The notes beneath the pieces are model-generated. The model searched no databases. It saw nothing but the letters and a program-made list of their open reading frames with translations, and had not been told where the DNA came from. DNA of 64,000 nucleotides from an uncultured Pirellulaceae bacterium (GTDB lineage Bacteria; Planctomycetota; Planctomycetia; Pirellulales; Pirellulaceae), in NCBI GenBank assembly GCA_905480235.1, contig CAJQPP010000025.1:1-64000 (forward strand). Reading direction: 5' to 3'. Shown here in pieces: positions 1-9,673 of this stretch. How positions within the stretch are numbered: the first letter of the stretch is position 1; every line of letters begins with the position of its first letter. A program made the translations under genes and the position numbers.

Positions 1-272
1 TTGCCACCCGATTGGTAACGATTGACGAGGTTTTGGATTTGCCGAAGCTGGGAGTTATTTTGAGGTGTTAGTCCATAATTCTGGCGTTGGTCATCCAAGA
101 AGACCTTTAGGTCGGAGATGATTCTTTGGTTATGCGGCAAATTACGCGCGGCCATCGCCACTGGCGGCGTGTTCTGGGTTCCGAAATTATTCTGTGCTTG
201 GCAAGGCGCAACCCACCCCCATGGTAGGCAAGTCAGTGTGAGGATAATTAATCCTAGGCGGGCGTTATTCAT
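1..272 (-). CDS. Secreted hypothetical protein, partial (runs off the left edge); paralogue of the next gene
   Basis: Reverse strand from ATG at 272 encodes MNNARLGLIILTLTCLPWGWVAPCQA... (signal peptide) then ...QNYGLTPQNNSQLRQIQNLVNRYQSGG; open to window edge; N-terminus near-identical to CDS 514-1098. Confidence 0.6.
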   Translation of the reverse strand, partial: MNNARLGLIILTLTCLPWGWVAPCQAQNNFGTQNTPPVAMAARNLPHNQRIISDLKVFLDDQRQNYGLTPQNNSQLRQIQNLVNRYQSGG

Positions 273-389
273 GGTCGGTCTCTTTGATTTTAAGAGGTTA
301 GCGAATCATCGTTTTAGCGAGGGAAAGGATCCCGCTCTACTATCTAATGCCTCTTCTGGGCAGCGCTGTCTCAATTAATTTGAAAAAAA
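54..389. repeat. Direct repeat copy 1 (paired with 874-1215)
   Basis: Near-identical to 874-1215 apart from scattered substitutions and a 6-bp indel; covers upstream region, signal peptide and N-terminal coding part of the paralogues. Confidence 0.9.
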
Positions 390-436
390 GGAAAAACGTA
401 TGCGGCCAAGGATAGTGACGGCTCTAAGAGAGCCCG

Positions 437-474
437 AAAAAAAAAGGGACCAGCCGCAAAAAGCAACTGATCCG
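437..474 (-). terminator. Rho-independent terminator downstream of the 514-1098 gene
   Basis: Minus strand GGATCAGTTGC-TTTTT-GCGGCTGGTCC stem (with G:U pairs) followed by nine Ts. Confidence 0.75.
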
Positions 475-513
475 GGTAAAAATTTTTGCAGAAGATAATC
501 GTAGGGTGTGACG

Positions 514-1098
514 TTATGGGATGTGAATCTGATAGCCATATTGACCAGGTGTGAGCGTGTTGCCGTCGTTCCAACGATTAACGGGTATTGGGTAATCCTG
601 CACATCATCGATGTCCCAAAATTGGACACTTCTACGTCGAGTGTTGTTGTTGGTGAGTTGCTTTACTCTCACATGGGCTTCCTGACCAACGGCTACGAGA
701 TCAATCGGGGAAACTCGGTCGATGCGATAGGCATGGCGGTCACCGTTACGAAGCAAGCTGGATTTTCCATTGCCCATCAGAACCTTTAGGTTTCCTGGAC
801 CTTGATTCCAGATTTCAACCTGCTGGCCGCTGTTGTGCCGCGTTACGATTTTTTGAAGATCTCGAAGGAGTGGGTTATTTTGAGGTGTTAGTCCATAATT
901 CTGGCGTTGGTCATCCAAGAAGACCTTTAGGTCGGAGATGATTCTCTGGTTAGGCGGCAAATTACGCGCGGCCATCGCTACTGGCGGCGTGTTCTGGGTT
1001 CCGAAATTATTCTGTGCTTGTGCTTGGCAAGGCGCAACCCACCCCCATGGTAGGCAAGTCAGTGTGAGGATAATTAATCCTAGGCGGGCGTTATTCAT
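514..1098 (-). CDS. Secreted hypothetical protein
   Basis: ORF 514..1200; the in-frame ATG at 1098 matches the paralogue start and gives a signal peptide MNNARLGLIILTLTCLPWGW. Confidence 0.65.
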   Translation of the reverse strand: MNNARLGLIILTLTCLPWGWVAPCQAQAQNNFGTQNTPPVAMAARNLPPNQRIISDLKVFLDDQRQNYGLTPQNNPLLRDLQKIVTRHNSGQQVEIWNQGPGNLKVLMGNGKSSLLRNGDRHAYRIDRVSPIDLVAVGQEAHVRVKQLTNNNTRRRSVQFWDIDDVQDYPIPVNRWNDGNTLTPGQYGYQIHIP

Positions 1099-1215
1099 GG
1101 TCGGTCTCTTTGATTTTAAGAGGTTAGCGAATCGTCGTTTTAGCGAGGGAAAGGATCCCGCTCTACTATCTAATGCCTCTTCTAGGCAGCGCTGTCTCAA
1201 TTAATTTGAAAAAAA
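874..1215. repeat. Direct repeat copy 2 (paired with 54-389)
   Basis: Direct sequence comparison with 54-389. Confidence 0.9.
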
Positions 1216-1286
1216 TGATAAACGGGTTCGGCCAAGGAAAATAAGGGTTTTCCAGATTCGCCTGGCTCACGTAACGCTCAGTGACA

Positions 1287-1340
1287 AAAAATTAGCGGGC
1301 CGCGAAACCAGTAGAACTGCTGGTCCGGTCGCGGGCCGCC
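1287..1340 (-). terminator. Probable terminator on the minus strand downstream of the transporter
   Basis: Minus strand GCGGCCCGCGACCGGACCAGCAGTTCTACTGGTTTCGCGGCCCGC hairpin followed by TAATTTTTTG. Confidence 0.5.
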
Positions 1341-1653
1341 AACCTTTGATGGGGCGGAAGAATGCCGTCACCATGATCAACGGCAATGAGAAGATGAGGG
1401 TGGCTATCTGCTGCGGGTTAAAAGCACCAACCCAACGTGGGCTTCTTTCCGGTTATTTAGGCCGTTTTTATCGTTGTTGGATCACGGTATCGCGCTTTTG
1501 TTGTCGCTCAGTCCTGCGGCAACCACTGCTTCTGGGCGATTTTACCTCGGGAATCTCCAAGACCAGATGCGGGCAGGGCGCTATTCTTCCATACTCCCCA
1601 CTCTGCAAGGGTGTGCGGAGACCATGCGCGATAGGCAGGGGATGTTGCTTGTT

Positions 1654-3282
1654 TTAGGGGTGTAAATCCTGCTGTTCGATGACTTCTTCCGATTCTTCCG
1701 AATCCAAAATTTGCAGTTCCTTCTCATCGAAAAATCGACCCAGTGACATGCGGAAAGGTACCAATAAGGCAATCAGTAATGGGAACAGGATACCCAGCGG
1801 AAATCCTTGGATCTTAGTGGTCTTTAAAACCCATAACGAGACCAGACCGGTAAATTGCAAAGCCGTGAACCAGTGGATGGTCCGCATCGGCACCGTACGG
1901 ATATAGTGAGTTTTCGGATACAACGCGGGGTCAGTAACCCACAGCCGTACTCGATCAAAGAAGTCGTTCCCACCTAGCGTGGCGAATCCCATGTATAGAA
2001 ATAGCCCGAATAAAACGGCGTTGGGAATGAGGTTTACCAACGGAAGGAGGAGCAGCGAAACTCCGATAAGCACATGTACCAATAAAGCGGATACGCGAGT
2101 TTCGCGAACATCCTTGATCCGCTCGCGCTTCTCGCCATTTTCATTGACAATCTCCGTTGTCGCGAGACTCTTTACGTGGTTCAAAGCATGAACGGTTGCC
2201 GCCACCATCCAGGGCAAGCCAAACAAAGAACCGACCAAAGTAATGCTACCTACCACCAATAAATCCAGATGATAGCCGGCGCCCTTTTTCAATCGATTTC
2301 CAGGCGCATTAACCAATCGCGTCGTAATATTCTGATCCAGGTAAAGCAAAATCGTGGCCATAATTGCCGGAATGATTGAGCCGAACCAAACCCACACAGG
2401 GACAGCAAACATATCCACCAACCAGGGTCGATCGGTGGATGGCCCAAACGTCTCGGGGACACCAGCGGTTTTCAGCTGCACACCCTCACTCGTACCGATG
2501 GTTATCGGATTTCCGAAAAAGTCGATCTGCGCGGACAAGGCACCAAAATAAACCGCAAAAATGGTCATTGCCCCAATGGCAATGGAGGGTCCAAAGTCCG
2601 CGAGAAATTCGCGAAACGACCAGAGAAGATAGTGACTGTTTCGAAAGGAGCGGAGGTTTCTGGCGATAACAAAAGTACCGAGAGCCAGAATTAACGTCAG
2701 AAACGCCGTGTCGTAAGAAACCGAGTTTTGACCAGGGAGAGGCTCAGTAAATGCATGGTATACATCTTTAACAGCCTCCACGATAAAAATGAGGGCGACT
2801 AGCGCGGCAAATATCTCATCGGTAAAACGAGTGAAATATTTCATCAGGTAGCTGAGGTCCGTAACGGCACACAGGATCAGCATGACCCCCGACCATAATC
2901 CCACCCACGCGTAAGTTGGAAGAAATGGAATGTCAATTGATTTGCAAGCCAGATACAAAAGACCGGTAAAAATAACAATCGGTCCAGTGCCCCCCAAAAT
3001 GGTAAGGGGTTGTCCGGATAGCACGGCAAAAATTACTCCGCCAATCGCTGTAACAACCAGCATTTCCGTTGTGCCAATCTCGCCACCCGTTGCGACTGCT
3101 GTCAGCAAACCGAAGGCGACTGCGTTGGCCAAGCAGGCGAAGTACATGAAGATGGTCGAAGCGAGCACCTTGGGATTGAAGCCCTGTCGGTAGTCGTCCC
3201 AATAATAAGGTTTTCGACGTTTGATATCGTCGAGCAAGCCTCCACAGAATTTTCCCGTTCGCTCTAGACCTTGATCTGACAT
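1654..3282 (-). CDS. SLC4/band 3-like HCO3-/anion transporter family protein
   Basis: Long multi-TM protein with SLC4-type sequence (CGGLLDDIKRRKPYYWDDYRQGF, GQPLTILGGTGPIVIFTGLLY, LFLYMGFATLGGNDFFDRVRLW); start chosen at MSDQG. Confidence 0.85.
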   Translation of the reverse strand: MSDQGLERTGKFCGGLLDDIKRRKPYYWDDYRQGFNPKVLASTIFMYFACLANAVAFGLLTAVATGGEIGTTEMLVVTAIGGVIFAVLSGQPLTILGGTGPIVIFTGLLYLACKSIDIPFLPTYAWVGLWSGVMLILCAVTDLSYLMKYFTRFTDEIFAALVALIFIVEAVKDVYHAFTEPLPGQNSVSYDTAFLTLILALGTFVIARNLRSFRNSHYLLWSFREFLADFGPSIAIGAMTIFAVYFGALSAQIDFFGNPITIGTSEGVQLKTAGVPETFGPSTDRPWLVDMFAVPVWVWFGSIIPAIMATILLYLDQNITTRLVNAPGNRLKKGAGYHLDLLVVGSITLVGSLFGLPWMVAATVHALNHVKSLATTEIVNENGEKRERIKDVRETRVSALLVHVLIGVSLLLLPLVNLIPNAVLFGLFLYMGFATLGGNDFFDRVRLWVTDPALYPKTHYIRTVPMRTIHWFTALQFTGLVSLWVLKTTKIQGFPLGILFPLLIALLVPFRMSLGRFFDEKELQILDSEESEEVIEQQDLHP

Positions 3283-4134
3283 GGGTGAATTTTCCTGAGG
3301 CTTAACTGAAAATAGTCCGAACAAAACCCGAGAGGATGGACTCCTCTCAACGCGTGAAACAAGGAAATTAGGGCCTTTCGTTAAGTAAAACAAGCCTTGC
3401 GAAATGGCGTTCGCACTTATGGGCGAAATTTGCAGGGCCCCGATTCGGATTCATCGGTGAGGCATATCGATCTGGTTTTCTAAACACGATTGGCAAGGGA
3501 ACTCCTTAGCCATCTCAATACATCGACAAGCACGCTCATTGAGAAGGGCACGCAGGCGATTTCTCAAAGGGCGATGCAGGGCCCTTATAAGCCAATCAAT
3601 CAGTTTAGCGGTTTGATTGTTTACGTTGATACCGAAGGTCTAGGTTTTAAATTGGGCGAAGACGGCGAACAAATCAGGCGGGTTTATCACGGGGGACGGA
3701 CTTCTTCCGTCACTTTTCTCCGAAACGGTTAAGCGATAGCCCCAAACAACACCAAGCGCAGAGAAATCGCAGCGCCTGGAATGCTAATGTGATCGTGACC
3801 CAAAACATTTAGCAAAAAATTCTTGATAAGCGAACCAAGTCCGGGCTCTTTAGATCTCAGCGGCGCGGTGTGTCAGGTGTATAAGAGCGTAAGGCCAGAC
3901 GGTTGGCGTGGGTCATCAAGCGAAATTATTAGATGGGCTTAGTTCCCAACTCGGAACGGGGACAGGCGTTCGTGAAAAGGTGCGCCTGGGAGGTTAAAAT
4001 TGACTCGTCCCAAAACCCGGCCCAATTCTCGGATGTGATATTGATAAAGAGAAGTGCAACGATGGCGAGTTTGGGGCATTCCGATGCCGCTTCCGGAAAT
4101 GGCTGCGACCACCTTAAATTTTTACAGGTACACG

Positions 4135-5082
4135 ATGAGTTTTAATCGAAGAGATTTTATTTCGACCGCAACTGCGTTGTCGATTCCTCTAGCGGTCATC
4201 GAATATCCCAAGTCAATGGTTTTGGGAACCGTCGGTACACCCCCCATCCGATTTTGCCTAAACACCAGCACGATCGATGGTAGTGAATTAACGCTGCGAG
4301 AGAAAATTGAAATTACTGGCGCCGCTGGTTATCAGGGCATCGAAATATGGATCAGGGACATACAGCGCGCGGTGGAATCAGGTGACAGCTTGAAAGACCT
4401 GCAAAAGTTGATCGCCGATCAAGGATTAATCTTGGAGAATGCGATCGGGTTTGCGACGTGGATAGTAGATGAACCAGCAAAACACCGGCAGGGTATGGAG
4501 GTTGCCAAACGCGATATGGATTGGATTCGTCAATTAGGTGGTCGCCGTATTGCGGCTCCGCCTGCCGGGGCTACGAAGCAATCGGATTTAAATCTTCAGG
4601 CTGCCGCCGATCGGTATCGAAAGTTACTCGAACTGGGTGAACGGATGGAAGTGACACCTCAATTAGAATTATGGGGATTTTCCCAATGCATGAGTCGATT
4701 GGGTGAGCTGGCCTATGTGGCGGTAGAAAGTGGGCGGTCAGACGCCTGCGTGTTGCCCGATGTTTACCACATCTATAAGGGCGGCTCTGAATTTTCCGGC
4801 TTGAACCTATTCGCCGGAAATGCGATTCACGTCTTCCACATGAATGATTACCCCGCCAATCCGCCGCGGGATAAAATTCAGGATGCGGATCGCGTTTACC
4901 CCGGCGATGGGATTGCGCCTTTAGACACGATCATGCAAACGCTGCGGAACAACGGTTTTGCCGGTTCGCTTTCCTTGGAGCTCTTCAATCGGTCTTACTG
5001 GAAGCAGGATCCCCATCAGGTGGCTCGGACCGGTTTGCAAAAAATGAAAGAGGTGGTCAATCGAAACTGGCAGGTGGATTAA
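4135..5082 (+). CDS. Sugar phosphate isomerase/epimerase-like TIM-barrel protein
   Basis: AP endonuclease family 2-type fold: GYQGIEIW, VFHMNDYPANPPRDKIQDADRVYPGDG, LSLELFNRSYW; N-terminal RRDF Tat-like signal. Confidence 0.8.
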   Translation: MSFNRRDFISTATALSIPLAVIEYPKSMVLGTVGTPPIRFCLNTSTIDGSELTLREKIEITGAAGYQGIEIWIRDIQRAVESGDSLKDLQKLIADQGLILENAIGFATWIVDEPAKHRQGMEVAKRDMDWIRQLGGRRIAAPPAGATKQSDLNLQAAADRYRKLLELGERMEVTPQLELWGFSQCMSRLGELAYVAVESGRSDACVLPDVYHIYKGGSEFSGLNLFAGNAIHVFHMNDYPANPPRDKIQDADRVYPGDGIAPLDTIMQTLRNNGFAGSLSLELFNRSYWKQDPHQVARTGLQKMKEVVNRNWQVD

Positions 5083-5342
5083 GATTTTCGGGAAGATCGA
5101 GTGAGCCAAACTCAGCTGTTGTGGATGATTTGAAATTGGCGCCCTCGGACCGCACTGCCAATGAGTTATTCAAATAACTTGGGCGGGTTGCATCTAGCCG
5201 CAAAGCTGAGCGCTTCAAACTCACCACTGGCGGTTTGTAAGAGGGAGAAAACGCGAAACCGTTAGTGGGAGGCAACCGATCCAGAGCATCAATATTTTCG
5301 CGACGACTGTCCAAGCCGATATTTCTTGAACGCTGGACCTTT

Positions 5343-7301
5343 TTAACCCCCGATGGGTCCTCCACCTTTTCGAGTGATGGCGACGACGGAAGGTCGCGGT
5401 GGTAAGTCACTATCGGGTGGATTAGGCCAACGGGTGGAGGGTTGATCGAAGGTCGAATCTCCCCCGGGATGTTGGACGGCTACAAACAAGGTCGAATTAT
5501 CCGGTGTGAAGCAAGGGCCACAGAGTTCCGCTCCGGTGGGCACATGAAAGAATTGTTTCGTTAGCGCTCGCCGCGGACCGGCAACTTCGCAAACATAGGC
5601 GCCGTCCAAAATTCCGCTCTTGTTTTCAAAACCGTCGGTTGCAATCCATAAACGACCTGTATTGTCGAAAGTCAGGTTGTCGGGGCAAGAGATCCAGGTT
5701 TCGGGTTGATGGCCCTGATACCATCCGCCGTCGTTTTCCAAATGGCCAGCCAACAAAAAGATTTCCCAAGGGTGTGACAAAGCCGTGTGGTCGGCTTGGT
5801 TCCCTACCTGGGGGATGGTCAACTCGATAATGTGGCCGTGCTGATTACCTGACCTTGGGTTGGCCGGCGATAATTGCTCGTTCGTTCGCTCGGTGTTGTT
5901 GGAGAGTGCGAGAAAGACATTTTGGGTCACCGGATTTTCTTCGACGTCTTCCGGTCGATCCATTGGCGTTGCGCCCATTAGGTCCGCAGCTCGCCGCGTT
6001 TCGATCAAGACATCTGCCTGACTGGAAAATCCGTTGCTAGATGTTAAAGGACCTTGTCCAAAAATCAGAGGCAGCCAGTCCAACAACCCGTCCGGCTTGA
6101 ATTTCGCAACATACAGAGTTCCTTCATCCAGTAAATCCTTTGCGGCACGCGGATTCTTTGGATCGAAGGTTCCGGCAGTCACAAATTTATAGAAATATTC
6201 AAAAGTCTCATCGTCGCCCATATAGACAACGACGCGACCGTCGTGACTGATTGAGGTCGCCGCGCCCTCATGTTTCATTCGCCCCAAAGCGGTACGTTTT
6301 ACCGGCGTTGAATCGGGGTGATAAGGATCGATTTCCGCGACCCAACCAAAACGATTGGGTTCGCAAGGCGCCTGGTCTAAATGAAATCTTTGATCCAAGC
6401 GATAGATTGCCGAATCGCAAGCGTTACCCACTCCATAGCGTGCGTGATTTTCGGCTTCGCCGGGTGCATTCAAAGCGCCTACGAAATATTCATGGAAGTT
6501 TTCCTCGCCGCTCAACACAGTACCCCAAGGCGTCACACCTCCAGAGCAGTTGTTGAGAGTACCTGCACCTTTTTTACCGGTTGGATCCTGAGTCGTTTTT
6601 AAACGGTCGTGTCCGGCAGCGGGACCGGAGAAACGAACTTCCGTATCCAAGGTAATGCGTCGATTGAAATGGCTTTCTTTGATGATCCGCCAGTGGCCAT
6701 CGTCGTCTTGCGTGATCTCAGCGATAGAATGTCCGTGCGCGGCTTTCTCGAGCAATATCTGGTTCTCGGAAAGACGCTCCAGTTTGTTGCTGTCGGTAAT
6801 TCCGGCAAACATTAATTCCGGAATCGTGTATTCGTTATTTACGCAGAGCAATCCGTGACGTGAATTATCCGATCCCCGCGGCAGCGGCATGAATGCCACA
6901 AAATCATTGTTGTAGCCAAATTGTTTTTTCTGATCTTCGGCCGACGGATTGTGAAAATTCATCGGTTCGACATCGGCAAATAGAGGATCTCCCCACGCCA
7001 AAAGGACTTGAGTTTCAAAACCATCAGCAACACCGATCGTGGCGGCTTCGTCACCGGCCACATTGCTGACCACATGGGGTAACCCGGCGAACCCAGCATC
7101 GGTGGGCAGCGCCGGGGAATTGGCTTCGGCGGGGTAACACCAAAAAGCCGTCATGGCTCCTCCGGCGGCCAGAATTCCTTGCATAGCCTGCCGTCGAGTC
7201 GTCCGGACCTCGATGATACTTTCTAAAGTCTGCCGCTTCGCTCGTTGCACGTATCGCTCCCAATGCGAAATAGTAAAAGAGATTGTCTTGGACGCCTTCA
7301 T
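5343..7301 (-). CDS. PhoX family (DUF839) alkaline phosphatase-like protein
   Basis: Tat-like signal TTRRQAMQGILAAGG; LLCVNNEYT, NNCSGGVTPWGTVLSGEENFHEYF, GRMKHEGAATSISHDGRVVVYMGDD typical of PhoX. Confidence 0.9.
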   Translation of the reverse strand: MKASKTISFTISHWERYVQRAKRQTLESIIEVRTTRRQAMQGILAAGGAMTAFWCYPAEANSPALPTDAGFAGLPHVVSNVAGDEAATIGVADGFETQVLLAWGDPLFADVEPMNFHNPSAEDQKKQFGYNNDFVAFMPLPRGSDNSRHGLLCVNNEYTIPELMFAGITDSNKLERLSENQILLEKAAHGHSIAEITQDDDGHWRIIKESHFNRRITLDTEVRFSGPAAGHDRLKTTQDPTGKKGAGTLNNCSGGVTPWGTVLSGEENFHEYFVGALNAPGEAENHARYGVGNACDSAIYRLDQRFHLDQAPCEPNRFGWVAEIDPYHPDSTPVKRTALGRMKHEGAATSISHDGRVVVYMGDDETFEYFYKFVTAGTFDPKNPRAAKDLLDEGTLYVAKFKPDGLLDWLPLIFGQGPLTSSNGFSSQADVLIETRRAADLMGATPMDRPEDVEENPVTQNVFLALSNNTERTNEQLSPANPRSGNQHGHIIELTIPQVGNQADHTALSHPWEIFLLAGHLENDGGWYQGHQPETWISCPDNLTFDNTGRLWIATDGFENKSGILDGAYVCEVAGPRRALTKQFFHVPTGAELCGPCFTPDNSTLFVAVQHPGGDSTFDQPSTRWPNPPDSDLPPRPSVVAITRKGGGPIGG

Positions 7302-7565
7302 CGTTGGCCGCAGCGAGTTTTTTACAAGGCGGAAAAAAGGCGAATCCTGCCGATTTCGCGAAAGTTTAATATTTGAATTCAGGGAAAGCCTAAAAATAGC
7401 TAATTTTCAAAAAGTCGTTCAATGAAGTGGCATGAAATGCCGCAAAAACCGACCTAAAAATGGCCTTTTCTAAAACTCGAAAATCATTCAGTCTCTGCGG
7501 CAAGTTGGTTACCAGAGTATCGGTGACCGTGTTGTAAGAATGAACTATACCCCCTCGGGAATCGG

Positions 7566-8207
7566 ATGAAGTTGCTTAAACAAACCACCATCGCCGCTGC
7601 CATCATCGCGACCACGTTGATTGGCAGCAACTTTCTGGTCGCGCAAACGACTCAAAACGTGGGTGCCTCAACCACCACCACCAACACACAGAAAAAAATT
7701 GCCTTCCGCTCGACGAACTGGCAGCACAAGCATATCCACGATGTTGCCAAGGCAGAAAAGCTGGTTACCTCGCTGGAAAAAATCGGGTGCGAAGTCAATC
7801 AGTTCGATCACAACGGCCACCTCGATGTCAAGTATCGTTGCGCTTCTTGGAAATCGATTACCGTCGAAAATGAGAAATTCCAAAAAGAATGGGCTGGTTG
7901 GTTGGCTACCCAAGGGCTGGAAACCATTGTGGTTAATCCCATTCCTGAGCCCGGTCTCGAAGTGGTTCGATTCCGTCGTGCCGAATGGCGCAATGTGCAC
8001 ATGGATGATGCCACCAAGGCATCTCAATTGCTTTCCACGTTGAAGATGATCGGCTGTGAAGCAGACCAACACGAACATGACGGACATGTCGACATTCGTT
8101 TCCGTTGCAATAAGTGGCAATCGATTGCACTGCAAAACCACGCTTCCGCCGAAAGTTGGCAAGCATGGTTGAACAACCTTGAATTTGAAACCGAGCATAC
8201 CCACTAA
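7566..8207 (+). CDS. Secreted hypothetical protein with two internal repeats
   Basis: Signal peptide MKLLKQTTIAAAIIATTLIGSNFLVAQ then two homologous ~75 aa repeats. Confidence 0.75.
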   Translation: MKLLKQTTIAAAIIATTLIGSNFLVAQTTQNVGASTTTTNTQKKIAFRSTNWQHKHIHDVAKAEKLVTSLEKIGCEVNQFDHNGHLDVKYRCASWKSITVENEKFQKEWAGWLATQGLETIVVNPIPEPGLEVVRFRRAEWRNVHMDDATKASQLLSTLKMIGCEADQHEHDGHVDIRFRCNKWQSIALQNHASAESWQAWLNNLEFETEHTH

Positions 8208-8242
8208 GCACGGCTTTCATCGAATCAGAGCGAACTTCTAGG

Positions 8243-8279
8243 GGAGGACTGGGAATTATTCCAGTTCTCCTTTTTTTTG
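8243..8279 (+). terminator. Rho-independent terminator
   Basis: GGAGGACTGG-GAATTATT-CCAGTTCTCC followed by TTTTTTTT. Confidence 0.85.
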
Positions 8280-8385
8280 TTTTAAACCGAGCGAAATATG
8301 GGAATAAAAAGATAGCCTGAAACGTAGTATCATTGCGTGCAGCTATTGCCCACCTTTTTTACGATTCTACGTTCAGATCCATTCG

Positions 8386-8904
8386 ATGACAGATATCCGT
8401 TCCTTGCCTCCCGAGGAGCTCAGAGTGCTGGGCAACCACGGCTACGCATTGGCAACCCGTATGCTGCGGCACCGCGAGGATGCGGCGGACGCCGTGCAGG
8501 ACGCTATGCACCAAATATTTCGCAAGTCGAAAACATTTGACGCCAGACGGGGATCCCTCAAAGCCTGGTTCTTAACGATCGTCCGCAATCGTTGTATTGA
8601 CATGCGTAGGCGGTCCGCCCCGCTGTCGGGTAATGAGAGTTTTGATCCGATGGATGAAAAGCGGCTGCCCGCCGATCATATTAACCAACGAAACGAATTG
8701 GTTCAGCAGGTCACGGCGGCACTCGCAGCCATGTCAGACAGTAACCGAGAGATTATCCTCCTGCGCGATTTTGAGAAACTAAGTTATTCTGAAATAAGCC
8801 AAGTTTTGGGGATTGCCCAAGGCACCGTCATGTCACGATTACATCGCGCGCGTCGGCAACTGAGAACAGATGTCATGTCACACCAGAAACCGGAGACGTC
8901 ATGA
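8386..8904 (+). CDS. ECF/sigma-70 family RNA polymerase sigma factor
   Basis: Region 2 (RHREDAADAVQDAMHQIFRKSKTFDARRGSLKAWFLTIVRNRCIDMRRR) and region 4 (LRDFEKLSYSEISQVLGIAQGTVMSRLHRARRQLR). Confidence 0.93.
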   Translation: MTDIRSLPPEELRVLGNHGYALATRMLRHREDAADAVQDAMHQIFRKSKTFDARRGSLKAWFLTIVRNRCIDMRRRSAPLSGNESFDPMDEKRLPADHINQRNELVQQVTAALAAMSDSNREIILLRDFEKLSYSEISQVLGIAQGTVMSRLHRARRQLRTDVMSHQKPETS

Positions 8905-9341
8905 AATCCTGCGAAGAAATCAATGACCAACTATCGGGTTACCTGGATGAAGAACTAACCCAAGGTGATTCCCAAAAAGTGGACGTTCACTTGAGAGGCT
9001 GTCCGGCTTGCCAGAAAATCCTCGACGAAATGCGTTTGCTTCGTAATGCCGTTGCCGGCTCCCAGAAGGTTGAAAAACTGCAAGATGATCAGTGGGAGAA
9101 AATCGTCAATGACCTGCCTTCCAAGGCCAGTGCGGGGACCGGTTGGGTCTTGTTAATTGCCGGGGTTTTAACGCTGGCTGGCCTGGGAATTTGGGAATTT
9201 ACCGTCGCTGACGATGTTTCAACCGGCGCGAAACTCGGTGGCGGAGCAGTAGGTTTTGGATTGTTGTTACTTTTTGTTTCGGTGCTCAGGCAACGTTTGA
9301 TTTCGTGGCGAACCGATAAATATAAGGACATAAAATACTAA
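8901..9341 (+). CDS. Anti-sigma factor with zf-HC2-like zinc finger
   Basis: SCEEINDQLSGYLDEELTQGDSQKVDVHLRGCPACQKIL (HxxxCxxC), TM segments; ATGA 4-bp overlap with the sigma factor. Confidence 0.88.
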   Translation: MKSCEEINDQLSGYLDEELTQGDSQKVDVHLRGCPACQKILDEMRLLRNAVAGSQKVEKLQDDQWEKIVNDLPSKASAGTGWVLLIAGVLTLAGLGIWEFTVADDVSTGAKLGGGAVGFGLLLLFVSVLRQRLISWRTDKYKDIKY

Positions 9342-9655
9342 TGATTGTTGTTACCACTGAAACGATCCATGGTCGGGATATTATCGACACTCTAGGCTTG
9401 GTCCGCGGCAACACGATTCGTGCCCGACATGTCGGCCGCGATATCGTGGCAGGCTTAAAAACCCTGGTCGGAGGCGAAATCCACGAATATGCCAAGTTGA
9501 TGGGCGAAGCCCGTGAACAAGCGCTCGACCGCATGGTCGACGAAGCGCGTGACTTGGGCGCCGACGCCATCGTCAACGTGCGGTTTTCTACCTCGGTGAT
9601 CATCGGTGGCGCAGCGGAAATGCTGGCCTACGGTACGGCGGTTAAAATATCGTAA
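9341..9655 (+). CDS. YbjQ/DUF74 family protein
   Basis: GLVRGNTIRARHVGRDIVAGLKTLVGGEIHEYAKLMGEAREQALDRMVDEARDLGADAIVNVRF. Confidence 0.92.
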   Translation: MIVVTTETIHGRDIIDTLGLVRGNTIRARHVGRDIVAGLKTLVGGEIHEYAKLMGEAREQALDRMVDEARDLGADAIVNVRFSTSVIIGGAAEMLAYGTAVKIS

Positions 9656-9673
9656 AGCGAAGCTTTTTCATTC

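Noticed and set aside
3490-3732. 80 aa plus-strand ORF
   Set aside because: Possible small protein, but no signal, family or clear ribosome site supports it
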